From Channallabes apus (lineage: Eukaryota; Chordata; Actinopteri; Siluriformes; Clariidae), in the NCBI GenBank assembly GCA_030522415.1, contig CM060127.1, positions 15,358,646-15,422,645 on the forward strand: a DNA stretch of 64,000 bases, given 5' to 3'. Position numbers and translations under genes: made by a program. Position 1 is the first letter of the stretch. Every line of letters starts with the position of its first letter. This document shows positions 12,836 through 25,705 of the stretch, piece after piece. Under the pieces are notes generated by a model that ran no database searches, had not been told where the DNA came from, and worked only from the letters and a program-made list of their open reading frames with translations.

Positions 12836-13085
12836 TCCTGAACCTTTCCTCCCAACCCGACCTGTCTGATTCATCCCGATGGTTGGAGTTCTCGGAGGAA
12901 GGAATTTATTTGTTTCAAAGTAATTAGGTTGTGTTCCACACGTTTTTTTCTTCCTCATGACATCTCAGGGAGTTTTCCCCTCACCATAATAACCTCCAGC
13001 TTCTTCTGAATATATAAAGCTGCTTTGTGACTACAGTATGTCCATAGTTCAAAGTGCTATACAAATTTATAAAAGAAACAAAATA
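12836..13085 (+). mobile_element. LINE-B family 3' tail, internally deleted
   Basis: Phrases CCTGTCTGATTCATCCCGATGG, CATCTCAGGGAGTTTTCC, AAAGCTGCTTTGTGA and AAAGTGCTATACAAATTTATAA follow, in order and with gaps, the 3' UTR of the LINE at 38438-44744 (44160-44720). It is a 5'-truncated copy. It contains a TACAGTA scar at 13032-13038 where the family has GACAATGTCC. Confidence 0.7.
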
Positions 13086-14390
13086 CAATACAATTAATGA
13101 TATCATTAAGCTTCCTTCAAAGATCCCTGTTTAACTTTTAGTCTCCAGTGTCAGCATTACAGCAGTATGTACATTTCTTTTTCTCATCTAATTAACTTTT
13201 AGAGAAAAAAATAATGAGGGTTTGGTGAAGGAAAAGCTTTTTGTAGCTGCTGAAATTCAAATGATTACAGGTACAATTATTTTTTTCATGTAAGATCCAG
13301 AGAATGAAAAGTACACAGTGGCAATGTGGGGCAAATTGCTCCATTATGTAGCGGTACAGAAAAATGATCAACTTAATGGTGGTAAAACTAAGCCAGGTGA
13401 ACGATCTCATCTCTTTTTATTACTTTGAATGTATTATGTATAAAATTAAATATAAATTTCTTATCATCATCTTATTGATGACTATAGCATAGCATCCATA
13501 AACCAATGAGATGCTCGACGACACCATGTAGATTACTTACTGTAGTCTACTGTACAGTACGTTTTGTCCAAAACTATTAGAAATAGCACTTTGGGATATG
13601 TAAGACATATGTAAGACACATGTAAGTATGCTATAGTGGAAAAAGAAAAACTGTGATAAAATGGTCTAAGAAGGTATTCTTGGCAAGTGTTTGGTGATTT
13701 AAATTGTAAGAATGACATATTAGGTTTTTAAAGCTGACGACAGATTCTGACCACTATCTGCAGAAGGTCACATGACGTTACAGACTAGCACGGATATTTA
13801 AGGTACAATCGTTTGTAGAAAACACGGTTGTAATAATGTTTAGTGATCATAGTGATCATTTCTGTAGCAATACAGCCATACAGTAATGATTAAAGACTAG
13901 TACATAGTGAGGAGACCATGTCTAATTTGGGTTTTATTAAACAAAGACCCTAATTAACCCCTAACTGCAATGTGTGCTCCTTAAAAAAAAAAAAAAAACA
14001 CTTTTAATTCAGACATCACGACTGGATTCCTGCCTGCCTCGAAACTCAGGCAGGGAGAGTTGATTAGGTCTGGAATATACGGATCCAATTAAAATGGTTC
14101 CCAATTAAAGTGTTTGAATTAAAACGACCTGAGTTAGCCTGAGCTTTACTCAAACTTCTTGTAGATTTTAATTAATTATGATCATTACAAATTGGTTAGA
14201 ATTGAGAGAGATTTTAAGAAGTCTGCTGTAGAACGCAGGGTACGTGATCAAGGCAACAGTCGGTTAAAGTGGAGGATAGAAGGAAGGAGGGAGGGAAATA
14301 AGATTTTACAAAATACATTTCTTTTTGTTATTCATGGAATGCAATGAACATTGCACTTTTTATCAAATATTTTTCTGATTAAACTTTAAA

Positions 14391-14590
14391 GGAAAGGGAA
14401 ATAGAAGAAATAGAAAGAAAGAAAGAAATAGAAAGAAAGAAAGAAAGAAAGATAAAGTATTGGAAAGGAGAACTGGAATGAACTGAAGGAAGCGAGGAAG
14501 GAAAGGAGGGAAGGTAAGAAGAAAAGGATGGGAAGGAGGGAAGGAAGGAAGGTCAAGGAAATAAAGAAAAGGAAGAATGGAAGGAAAAAG
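14391..14590. repeat. purine-rich simple repeat tract
   Basis: GAAA, GGAA and GGAAGG units dominate the plus strand for about 200 bp. A further purine-rich patch occurs at 14770-14850. Confidence 0.7.
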
Positions 14591-16659
14591 AACTGTACAT
14601 GAACTGCAATACTATTTTTATCACATATTCTTCTATGAATAAATATATATTCATAAACTTACATGTATAACACTTATTGATTACATCTCTTTTTGACAAC
14701 TAAATACAAAATTTACAGTTTTAAACAGTTTTACAGTTTGGAAATGCTGTGTACTTTAATACACATAGAATGAAAGGAAGGCAAAAAGAAGAGGAAGGAT
14801 GTGGGGAAGGAAAGAAAGAAAGAAAAGACATAAGGAAGGAAGAATTAAATCACTGCAAAACCACTTGCTGGATCCATGCCATGGGATGGTAGCCAGGTGA
14901 AGGCCAGGGTTCAAAATGACCTTTCACGTTAGACTGACTGAGGTTATTGAAATAAAATAAATTTGTGAGTCACTGATGACATCACTGAGTCAGGATCATG
15001 CACCAATGCATCTGAAATAAAAATGCAAAACACAAACGGGTGGAAATGGCAGCAGAGGCAAAAGAGAGTGCTGAAAGTACTGAAAGTGACTGTAGATATG
15101 AAATGAGCTAATGAGATGAACAGCGCTAAGGAGAAATATGTGTAACTTTTATAAGCTGGTTTTTAGGGGGATACCAGTTTCAGATCATTTTTGAGCTTAA
15201 GTCATTGAAAGGGGAAATGCGTCTATCTAGAAGAAAGAAAAGCCTTTTAGGGTTTTGATAAGCCAGGATGCAAAAGCAAAGAGAGACAGATGTGTTGCAG
15301 CTTTCAAAGGAGTGGCTTTACAAGGTGATGATGATTCTATTCACTCATTGGCGAGGATTTATACTGTTTTTCCACTCAACTGTTTGCCGTTAATGCCTCA
15401 GATACGCCATCTACATTTGTGTTTGGGTTCATAGCAATAAGACATCCAAAAAATACCCTTTAAAAAGGTGCCTTTAAAAGTGGAAAACATTGGCAGTGGG
15501 ACAGAGAGTGCGCAAAGCCATTAATGCTGGAACTGTTGCCTTGATGAAAATGAGAGAGAAACATGTGCAGGAACAGATTGTGCTGGTTGCTTGATATCAC
15601 ATTGTTTCTTGCCAAGCAGGATCGGACATATTGTGGGCACAAAGAAGACGAATAATGAATAAAGAGAATTTTCTTGAGATACTTGAGATGTTGAAAAAGC
15701 ACCTAATGAAATGAAGTCCTCCCTCCTCACTCCGCTGCTGGCCAGCCATAACATTATAATTATTATTATTGTTGTTCTTAATGGGCACACTTCTCTATTT
15801 ACAATGTCTGATACATCAGGTGGCAATGTGCAAAAAGTCTATTTGCGAGCCCCCAAGAAACACAAAGAAAAGAAGAGAACAAGGAAGTCAACCATCACAC
15901 TGTGCGTATTATTATCAATTGGAAAAACACGTCAGGAGCAACACTCTCACGTGCCTTCCTACTTTATCAGCTATAGCTGTGTAGGTCATGAGATGAAGGA
16001 TAAGATTGGCGCTTCTGTGCGATTTACAGTAGAGATGGCGCTGGTGATGCTGTGAGATAAAAACACGGGTTAAAGTTGAATGGAATGTTCCAGAACTGTG
16101 TCCCAGCACTTTAATAAATAAGTACACAATCAGATTGGCAGTTCATACTCTACCAAATGTACCACTCTACCTATGTTTCCATTTTTGGGTTATAAATAGT
16201 CATATAAGCATTTCACTGCATATTATACAGTACTGTGTGTGTGACAAATAAAAAAATTTATTTATTTATTTTTCTTTGTGAAGCATTTTCATATTTTTTG
16301 GTCAGTCATGTTAAAATGAAATTGAATTCTGTTCATCCTGTTCCCTCAGTTGTGCTAAAAAGAAAAGGATATATCACTCCATACTGACTCCTAGGTATAT
16401 CTATTAAAATATAGTGAAGCAAAAATGGCTAAAAATTTATGGATTTTAAAGGACACAGGGAATCAATGTCATGATAGCAAACCTACCAAACTTTGAGATC
16501 AAGTATCCCGGGACCTGTGCCTCGGCCCACTGTGTAAAAACACTCTGAATGAAAATGGGTTTGTTTACTGGCAAACCATGTGAGGGAGAAGTTGGCCATA
16601 GACTCAACGTCTGCAACGTACTGCGGAAAAGTTCTATATCATGTACTGAGAAGCTGTTG

Positions 16660-16800
16660 TGGCACAGGGGCGGCTCAGCGGGTAGTGTGTTGGAGTACTG
16701 CTCAGAAGGTCTCAGGTTTAAACCGAGCTGAGCATGGCCTTAAACACTCAACTGCTCATACTGTATGTGAAAAGTCTGTCTGGATAAGGAAACAATGCTT
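16660..16800 (+). repeat. second tRNA-derived SINE type, short copy
   Basis: GGCGGCTCAGCGGGTAGTGTG with GTCTCAGGTTTAAACC resembles A and B boxes of a tRNA-derived head. It is followed by GGCCTTAAACACTCAACTGCTC and a TCTGGATAAG ending, which is a different body from the main SINE in this window. The target duplication was not resolved. A TACTGTA scar lies at 16759-16765. Confidence 0.6.
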
Positions 16801-19619
16801 AAAATTTCCAAAATGATAAAAAAATAATCAACAAGAGGAACACTGAAGTGAAAGAAATATTTCTAGCATTTTTTCCCTCTTTAAGCAGGTAAAAAAAAAA
16901 TCTGCTGAACACAGTCCTGAAACTCTTTATAAAATAAAACAAAAAAGGGAAGTGATGGACTGGACATAATGATGTGCTGCACTCATGGCTGGAATCCATG
17001 GAGGTGTTCAAGCAATTCTTAAATAGAAAGAACAACAAAGCTTCAATGGATGTTTGGACCGTTGGCTTAACTCGTGTAGTCAGCACACTTTTGCTAAAAT
17101 TGCGATGTGTGTGACACTTTTTGGACCCCTTTGAGACAAAGTTTTCTTTCTTTTCTGCTTCCACTCATTGGTGCGATGTGTTAACGAGCATAGTCAAGTG
17201 TCAGTAAAACAGTGATCAACAACACACCACTGTGCTCATCATAATCAAACGTTTCATAGGTTTGTGGAAGCTCTATGTGATCCAGATGAAAGGTTAGTCA
17301 CAAGAGAAGCTTTCCTGCTGTCTGTGATTGCAGTTCTCTGTGCTACCTGGACTTCTGGTGTGATGTACTTCAGGAAGTTAATCTTACACAGCAGTAGCTG
17401 CAGACTAAAGGCTTAACTCTCAGCGAGGTGGTGACAAAGCGAGAGGCGCTAAGACTTTTAATCCATGAAGAGCGCAGTCAGTTCAGGGAGAATACCATTG
17501 AATAGGCACTTTTGAAATGAGAGGAATATATGAAGTGAGTAAAAGGGTGATGAACGAGTGTATCGATAGCCTTTATGCTGTACTTCAGATCAAAACCAGA
17601 ACCATCAAGAAGCCAAAAGCAGCCAGGTTTGAGGCTGTTGAAACAAAGAGTCTGATATCTGCCACTTAAGAACGGTTAATGATGTCTGTTCCAAAAGGGA
17701 CTGCTTTTAAAGATGAGGTTTCTGACAAGGAAGTTTTAAAGGAAAAACCCAGGCTAGGAAAAGCACCTAATAGCAGAAGAGATGGAGCTGGAAGAAACCA
17801 AAGAATGGGCAACATTAGACACTTGGCTAAGTGAGGTTTCATAGAAGACCTCCCAACCCTTTCACTAAGCTAAGCTAAACGCTAAGAAAGGAGGGAGGGA
17901 GCAAAGGATACAGACAAAACGAAAGAAGGGAGGGAGCAAGGGAAGGAGAAAGAAAGGAATGAATGAATGGATGAATGAAAGAAGTGAAAGCTTGTATTAA
18001 GGAGGAAGTGAAGGAAGGAGACAGAGACAGAAGGAAGGAAGAGTGAATGGAAGAAAAAGAATAAAGGAGGGAAGGAAGAAGAAGAAGAAAGAATAAATTA
18101 ATGAATTATAGAAGGAATTATAGCAAGGATGTAAGGTGGAGAAAAAGGAATGAAAGCTCAAAGCAAGGAAGGTAGGAAGGAAAGAAATAAAGAAAAGAAG
18201 AAAAGAAGGAAGAAAGGAAAGGAAGGAAGGAAGAAAAAGGCAAAAAAAGAATTGCCAGCCGGGAGACATTTTCAGCCCTGCGTTCGAAGTTCCGCTTCCT
18301 CCACATATATGACTAGCACTCTAGTCTACTTTCTCTTCACCCTAAATCCACTGAGTTTCCCATTCCTCCCATGTCCTTCTCCTTATCTCAGGCTGGAAAT
18401 GTCTCTTAGCCGGAGACAGAGGTGTGTGGAACCAAGAGAGGCAGAGCGTCATTATGTTTTCCCTTCTCTCATTATGTCGGTGGAAATGAGGCACACTAAA
18501 TGGCTCTTTAATTATGTTTCTTAAACTCTTGTTGATTTGCTTTTCCGCACTAAGCTTATTAACTCCCTGATTTGTGAAGGACGGTAAGAAATGAAATCTC
18601 CTGCTCTGCATCCGAGGGTCATTTGCTTTCACAGCAGCACTTTCCTGATGTACATACGAGATCCACAGAGCAGGGCTGATGTCACACGCATGAAACCGAA
18701 TGCATTCGCAGGCATGGTAATGACGTTAATGCACATGTATGAGATCAGCTGCTACCAGATTATTCAAGTGGACATGGTATTAAAGATGAGTTCTTGTCCC
18801 TTCAGCCACATTTATTCTTTAGTAAAAGATTCATCTTCAGGGATGTCCTGGATCCAATGTAAAACAACGAGACACTTGGAATAAAAAACAACAACTAGTA
18901 CCAGCATGCTTTTGGGAAACAGGAGGTAACCAGAAACCACAGATAAACCCACACAGAAGCATGGTTTTGTATTACTTTGCTGAAAATATAAATAACAGTT
19001 TATTATATAAAAGAAAAAAAAAATCAGTTCTTCCAACACACTTAATCCCACACTAATCCCAAGCCATCATAAAATCTTTTACAAAGCAAAAAAAATTGTC
19101 AGATGTTTTGCTGACAAATTAATTCTTTTTTTCATAAAGAATGTGTTGATCAAGTGATGGACAAAACTGTGAAGTCATATTACAAACTTAAGCTGTAAAT
19201 CTTTTTAAGCTTTCACATAAAATGGATTTGTCATTCATATTTTTCCCCATATTCTTCTAAATTGGTCTTCTTCCTCTCTCCACCAATCAGCCAGCTTGAC
19301 CCTATGACATGCTAGTACCGACTGGGGAGGATGACAGCTAGCACGTACTTCCTCTGAGACAATATGCCAATACAATGCTGTCATAAAGCAACGTGAAGAA
19401 AAGCACCGTCCACCCTCTCCTGAAAACATGAGCTCACTTCCCACCCTCTACCCCTACACCCTTTAAAAGAGAACAGTCAGTCTATTGGTCCCGGACTCTT
19501 GGCTGTTACATCATCAAAATTGGAATTCACAACCATTAGATGATTTGGGAATTGTGGACACACAGGATACAGTCTACCATGAAAACACATGAGCAGTCAT
19601 TTTCAGAACCTGCTACTCT
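16801..19619. other. intergenic DNA without a supported gene
   Basis: No exon-like or recognisable transposase sequence was seen. The main structure is a purine tract at 17885-18245. The stretch 18400-18800 is mixed-complexity single-copy-looking DNA with no callable feature. Confidence 0.4.
17885..18245. repeat. long polypurine tract
   Basis: The plus strand is almost entirely A and G, in GGAA, GAAA and GGAGG units, with only scattered pyrimidines, for about 360 bp. The long ORFs on both strands here are products of this low complexity. Confidence 0.85.
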
Positions 19620-20590
19620 ATACTAAGGAAGGAAATTATTGGATGAAGAGGAATTATTAAATGAAGATAAAAAATAGGAAATAATTTAAGCAAAAAAGAA
19701 GCATGGAAGAACGAGTGTAAGAAAAAAGGAAGGAGAAAATGAATAAAAGAAAGAAAGGAAAGGAGGGTATGGCAGGAAAGGAAGAACATAGCACAGAAGA
19801 AGGAAAGAAGGTGAAAGAAAAATGGAAAGAAAGAAATAAACAGAAAAGGGAAAAAGAATAGAAGGAAGGGAAAAAAGGAAGTCATCCTTTCTCGAGTCAG
19901 AACTACCACTTGACATTAAGGCAGGAAGAAAGGAACGAGTGAAAGAAGGAAATGGAGAAAAGAAGGAAAGGAAGAATGGAATGAAGGGAAATAAGTAAAT
20001 AAAAATATACTGTAAAAAAATTTTCTTGAGTCATTTTAAGAGCTACCACTTGACATTAAGGCAGGAAGAGAGGAAGAATTAAAGAAAAAAAAAAAAGAAA
20101 TGAAAGTGAGAAAGGAAGGGAGAGAGAATGCAAAGAAGAAAACATGAAAGTGGAAGGAAGAAGGAAATTAATGAAAGAAAGGGAAAGAAGGCAGGAAAGA
20201 AAGGAGAAAGCAAGGAGGGAAGAAAGAGGGGAAAAAGAAATAAAGGCAAAAGAGTAGAAGGAAGGAAAGAAACAAAGTCATAAATTTTTTTCTTGAGTCA
20301 TTTTAAGAGCTACCACTTGACATTAAGGCAGGAAGAAGGGAAGAATTAAAAGAAGGAATGGGAGTTACGAAGAAAAGGAAGAATGTGAGGAAGAACGAAG
20401 TTTTGAAGTAAAGGAAAAGAGGAGCGAGGGAACAAAAAAGAAAAATGGAAGGAAGGAAGAAAGCAGGAAAGGTAAAAGAAAGCAAAGAAAGAGGGAAGAA
20501 TGGAAGGAAGAAAGGAAAGAAGGCGATCAAAAGAACAAAAGGAACGAAGGATGGGTGGAAGAAGGGAAGAAAGTTAGAAAAGAAGATTTT
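19620..20590. repeat. approximately 1-kb polypurine tract with embedded spaced repeat
   Basis: The plus strand is predominantly purine for nearly 1 kb. A non-simple segment, CTACCACTTGACATTAAGGC followed by AGGAAG, recurs at 19903, 20043 and 20310. A TTGAGTCATTTTAAGAG prefix precedes the second and third copies. The spacings of about 140 and 267 bp suggest a decayed tandem array with a unit near 135 bp. Confidence 0.8.
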
Positions 20591-20889
20591 TTTTGTCCTG
20601 CAACAGAGTTGGGATCGGTGATGTAAAATGATTATTCCCTTTATTATCTATTTGCATGACAGAAACACCAAATCATATGCATGTTTCAGCACGTGTGAAA
20701 GAAAAATCATTTATCAGTCACTCACTGGCAGTGAATACAATCCATCAGGGAAAGAAGTGAGAGTGGAACTTGCATACTGATAAGCAGACGAGAAATGTTC
20801 ATACACAGACTGGTTAGATTTTATACACTGATAATCTAATACATTTATACAATAGAAACCTCAGTGTTTGGAAACTCTGGATAGTGAAT

Positions 20890-21095
20890 GAGATGATAAA
20901 TCATCACAGGGCACAGGTGCAAGCCTACGCACACACTACAGGCACGTTGGAAACACCAATCAGCCTATAGTGCATGTCTTTACTCTGTAGGAGAAAACCC
21001 AGCCAAGCACAGTGAGAACATGCGCACTCCACGCGCAGAACACGAGGCGAGATTCAAACCCCCAACCCTGGAAGTGCGAGGCAACAGCAATAAAA
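20890..21095 (-). repeat. SINE copy, 3' truncated
   Basis: The plus strand carries ATCACAGGGCACAGG, AACACCAATCAGCCTA, AACATGCGCACTCCACG and CAAACCCCCAACCCTGGAAG, in the order expected for the main SINE family read on the minus strand. Confidence 0.7.
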
Positions 21096-21180
21096 GCAGA
21101 TTAATTTACGCCTTATTTAATCCATCTTTGTATGAATGCTAATAATCATAGCTACAGTAACTGACACATTAATACAACAG

Positions 21181-21310
21181 GCAGTCAAGTCAAACCGGGT
21201 GATTGTGATGAAATTTCTGGTGAATGAAGTGACACTTACAGAAGACTTCAAGCACAGTACAGTGATGAGATTGCAGTAAAACAAAAACATTGAATGGTGC
21301 AAATGTTTTT
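21181..21310 (+). mobile_element. mariner relic fragment
   Basis: GTCAAACCGGGTGATTGTGATGAAATTTCTGGTGAATGAA gives a VMKFLVNE-type peptide, and the phrase recurs at about 63435-63475, where it is followed by more mariner-like sequence. It ends near GAATGGTGCAAATGTTTTT (EWCKCF-like). Only the N-terminal region is present. Confidence 0.55.
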
Positions 21311-21327
21311 AAAAAGCCAGTATGTCC

Positions 21328-21474
21328 ATGAATAATGAGGAGAGGAAACCCACCAAGCAAGGGGAGGACATGCAAACTCCACGCTCATAGACGCGAGGTG
21401 TGAATCGAACACTCGGGCCTGGAGATGCGAGGTCATAGTGCCAACTGTGCCACCTACAGCACCGCCACTGGTCA
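21328..21474 (-). repeat. SINE head fragment
   Basis: GAAACCCACCAAGCAAGGGG, ACATGCAAACTCCACGC and TGTGAATCGAACACTCGGG with GTGCCACC at the end match the main SINE head and middle in minus orientation. Confidence 0.7.
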
Positions 21475-21867
21475 AAATCAAAACCTTTCATCTTGATTTC
21501 AACTTTGATAGCAAAGAATAATAGCTTTAGTTATGTATATTCTTATTAGATGACTAGAAAAAATAAGATGGATTATTTCCCCAGTTTTTCTGTTCACAAT
21601 TTCACATTGTTATTATTTTGTACACAGAAACACAAAATGGCAGTATCCACCAGAGAATGGTGGATTAAAATAAGTACCTTTCTATTTTTCCTTTATTTTA
21701 TTTATTTATTTATTTATATATTTTTGGTAGGAGGCACAGACTTAATGAAGCTCTTGGTTAAGAGAAAGAAATAGCAATAATAAAATTTCGCCTCCTCACT
21801 CTTGCTGCTCAATCAATAACATTTCAATGAGACTTTAGCACTGTCTGGAACATTAATAATACCTACT

Positions 21868-21873
21868 GTTCAT

Positions 21874-21930
<57 letters not shown>
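21868..21930. repeat. (CA)n microsatellite
   Basis: About 30 uninterrupted CA dinucleotides. Confidence 0.95.
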
Positions 21931-21934
<4 letters not shown>

Positions 21935-23344
21935 CATTCAGATTCTGCTCACTACCTGATCTGGACCTGAGTCTTAATGGTTTCGGGTTGTATTACCGTG
22001 CCCTAATACATTTCTAACTCCCTCTGCCACTCGGCCTCCTGCTGCCTTCCTCTCGCTGGTTACTTCCCGGGAGACAGAGAGAGAAATCTGTATTCAGACA
22101 CACTGACTCCTTCACTACATCTAGAAGGTGCCATCTGTGTGTGTGTGCACTGTAGAAAGCTGGGCAGGTGTGTGGAGGCTGTGGCACGACAATATATCTA
22201 CCCACACACAGCAAATGCATCTCCTTATCTACACATCAAACAGCACAAAGTGTCAGGAAAACAAAAAGACACACAGAACAGGAGAAAAAAATTCAGGACA
22301 CCATTTTAGGGGAATAAATCACTAAGAGGTGTGCAGTTAAATACTGTAGGAAAATATGAAACATTTAGGTCGTAGTTGTGTTTACATGAACAATATTTCT
22401 TCAATATGATTGAAAGCATTCTGATTAAAGATTCTGCCTTAACTGTTTACATAGACAAGAATCTGTGTTTACACACTCAAAGCATTTAATCAGAATAGTT
22501 CTCTATGACGTGTGGAAAGTGCTCCTGCCCTCTGCGTTTAATCTGTTGGAATTTATTTATAAGACAAAGAAGAAAAATTCCGGGTTGGATTCCCATCTTT
22601 ATAGATAAATCCCGCCTTCTGCCTTATAATTGGTTACAAGAATTCAGCCTCATCTATGATTGGTTAGATGCTTTACTACCTGTGAAATGTAAGCCAATCA
22701 GTCTTCCTTCCTCAGTCAGACACCCAGTGGATAAGAGTATAAAGTAAAGACAGGTGGGAGAGAGACAGATGTTTGTTCTCACAGAGTTTACTGAGCAAGA
22801 ATGGAAACTAAATTTATCTTTTAGAAACTTGTCATGTCTTCTAATGCTACTCCTACATGGAATAAGCTTACTCCAAAAGAATATTTTTATTCTGACAAGA
22901 AAGAAACGATCAGATCAAATGTTTACATGACTAATATTTACCACCTGAACAAACTATCGAACGATTACACCCCCCACATTCTGATTGAAAAATTCATGCC
23001 ATCTTGTCGGGATCCATGCATGTTTATTCTGATTGAGATATTAACCTGATCCTTAGTGGAATATTAGGGTCCATGTACAGTAAACACCCCAAAATGCACT
23101 TAATGTGATGCAGCTTGAGTTGAAGCAGAGTACCATCATCACCGTGAACTGATCTATTTTCCAATAGATAAGTTATTCTGTTCATATCAGAAGAACTTGC
23201 AAACACAGTTTTTTTTTCATTAAAAATAAAGCTTTTGTTTGTTAATGGTTACAATTACTAGAAAATAGCCCTGCAGAATAAGAAAACTTTATTAAAACGA
23301 TGATGATGATTATTATTATTACTACATGTACTGTATGTAAAAGT

Positions 23345-23640
23345 GGTGTCACCGTGGCTTAGTGTTTAGCATTCTCGCCTTGCACCTCCAGGTTCTATGC
23401 TTGATTCCCACCTCGGGGTCTGTGTGCATGGAAATTACATGTTATTCCTCTGTCTGGTGGGTTTCCTCCAAGTGCTCAGGTTTCCTCCTACATGTTCCCC
23501 AAAAACATGCAGATTAGGCTAATTGAGCATTTATACAGTATGTTTGTGCCCTGAAATGGATTGGCATGGCATCCAGGATGTCCATGCATCATCCCTGGGA
23601 TAGGCTTCAGACCCCCCATGACATCGTAATCAGGATGAGT
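23345..23640 (+). repeat. SINE copy, full length but diverged
   Basis: The head GGTGTCACCGTGGCTTAGTG with GCCTTGCACCTCCAGG is followed by the body (GGTGGGTTTCCTCCAAGTG, AACATGCAGATTAGGCTAATTG) and the CATCCCTGGGATAGGCTTCAG ending. It is in plus orientation. A TACAGTA scar sits at 23534-23540 and a double scar in the flanking sequence at 23644-23655. Confidence 0.8.
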
Positions 23641-25342
23641 AAGTACTGTACTGTATGTAAGAGATTTTCGATATGATATGTGTTAATTCTACTCTCTTCA
23701 TCTTGGGTCTAACTAATGTGCTAACTCTCCCACGCTCTCTTTCTAATTCCCTATTTATGTCTCTTTCTCTCTGGTTGAATAGTAACACTTTTTAAACACA
23801 CTTACTGTATTAGACTTAGATCATGTGACGTATCTGTCATACAAGTCTGTGAATTAATTCAACAATAAGATTCATGTTAGGATGAGTATACAGTATTAAT
23901 ATAAACACATGATTCGCTTAAGCTGCTTTAATAGAAAAAAACATAGTGTATATAGCGGTAACAGGCAGGCCACGTCATGCTGATTAATTGTTTTTTCTAT
24001 ATCAACCCTACTCCAGGCATTTAATCACTCCATGACATGCATGTTATTTATTACATCTGAATTACACCATTTAGACACACTCAAAATCTTTTCTTAGGCT
24101 GAGGAAACTATTACAGATGGTTGGTGCTCAAATCTCACGGCGAGGCGTGAAGCCATGTAATGACAAATATAAGACTCTCTTTCTACTTGAGCTGCTCTGT
24201 GCATTACGAAGAGCAGTGGAGCGATGGAGAAGAAATCTCCATTCTCTCACTCCAAACCAGAGATAAATGAGGACTCTGTCTGAAAGGGAATGAGACATGG
24301 AGAGCCAGGCTTAAAAGCATAGAGAGAGGGAGAGAAGGAGAGGGTTGGAGCAAGCAAGACAATGTGAGAACAGGCATAAATTATGAAGAAAGAGGAAACA
24401 CAACAGAGAGTAAGGTAAGAACAGGTCATATTAATACCTAGTAGTAACATCTGTTTCATGACTGAGCTGATCCCAAGTGGACATGTGGATAAGATGGATA
24501 AATGCATACACCTGAGTTCCCTGAAGGAAACTTTTACACATTCCAGCATTCATTTTCATGCTAATTTCTAAATCACGTTAAATTTGCTTTCACACTCACT
24601 TCCCATGCAGTGCACGTGCTATGGAATGCCGCCTGGTGGAATGAGGCCACTTTTAAAATAAAATGTCACTTCTTAAGATTTTGAGCTACTGCAGAGCTTC
24701 CAGAGTTGATCCTGATATTGAGTGCAGATTTCTTTGACCTATTTCCAACCAAAAAAAAAAAAAAAAACCAAAACAGTGTGAACCAAATAATAATCATCAT
24801 AATTATCATAATAATTAATACTAATACTAGTTAAATACTAACTAATTCAATTAATTAATTTGCGTAATGATGCTGTAGTCCTTTTTCATAGTACAAAAAA
24901 GTAAAACACCATTTTAAAAACAGAAGATTAGAAGTGTGTTATGTTATTCAGAAAACACATTAGGAAAAAAGTCTGCAATGTTTGCATTTGTTTGAATTGG
25001 CCCCATGTCAGTCATTTTATACTCTCTCCTGTGCTATTATGCTTATACTAAAGTATAGGGGTCAGAATATCTCATTACGAAGAAAAAAGGAAAGCAGCAG
25101 CACTCTGTACTCTACAGTACTCAGGAATCAATCTGAGCCAGATTCTGCCTGTTCATAACGGTTATACTGTAGCTTGGCTTTCAAGCAGCTTTACTTTTCT
25201 TTTTTTTAACTAGCGATGCTAAAATGCTAATACTCATGCTTAGAGGTTTTGCACCCATGGACAATCATTAGGAGGCAATCTTGTGTTTATAGTAGAGCTT
25301 TTAAGCAATAAATGTTAATTTGTTCTTGAGTTTGATGTCATT

Positions 25343-25705
25343 CATTCATTCATCTTCTATACCGCTTTATCCTGTATTTAGGGTCGCGGGGGACCTGGAG
25401 CCTATCCCAGGAGACTTCGGGCACTAGGCGGGGTACACCCTGGACAATGTGCCAATCCATCGCAGGGCACACACACATACACACGCTCACACACCCAATC
25501 ACACACTACGGGCAATTTGGGAACGCCAATTAGCCTAACCTGCATATCTTTGGACTGTGGGAGGAAACCGGAGTACCCGGAGGAAACCCACCAAGCACGG
25601 GGAGAACATGCAAACTCCATGCACACAGAGACGGGAATCGAGCCTGGCCGGGGAATCGAACCCAGACCCTGGAGGTGCAAGGCGACACTACACCACCACG
25701 CCGCC
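25343..25705 (-). repeat. young SINE copy with 15-bp target-site duplication
   Basis: A complete copy is flanked by GAGTTTGATGTCATT at 25328-25342 and 25706-25720. Minus-strand order is: GGCGGCGTGGTGGTGTAGTG head with B box GGTTCGATTCC, conserved body with GGGTTTCCTCCGGGTACTCC, and a tail of ATGAATGAATG-like units. It is nearly identical to the copy at 56527-56891, which points to recent mobility. RNA polymerase III promoter boxes are part of the head. Confidence 0.95.

Larger units (their letters stand above)
9671..16659. other. intergenic DNA without a supported gene
   Basis: Downstream of the olfactomedin poly(A) signal I see no conserved coding exon. ORFs here are short, AT-rich or from simple repeats: a (CT)n run at 9763-9790, GA runs at 12158-12195 and 12326-12340, and a purine-rich tract at 14391-14590. 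Two SINE remnants and a LINE tail are listed separately. Confidence 0.5.
20591..25342. other. intergenic DNA without a supported gene
   Basis: SINE and mariner pieces account for 20890-21474 and 23345-23640, and a (CA)n run for 21868-21930. The rest is AT-rich with no conserved reading frame. Around 22350-23050 there are paired phrases (TTTACATGA, TTCTGATT) that may be ends of an unidentified repeat. Confidence 0.4.

Noticed and set aside
17997..18524. Long ORFs on both strands
   Set aside because: They arise from the polypurine tract (Phe/Ser/Leu-rich or Lys/Arg/Glu-rich translations).
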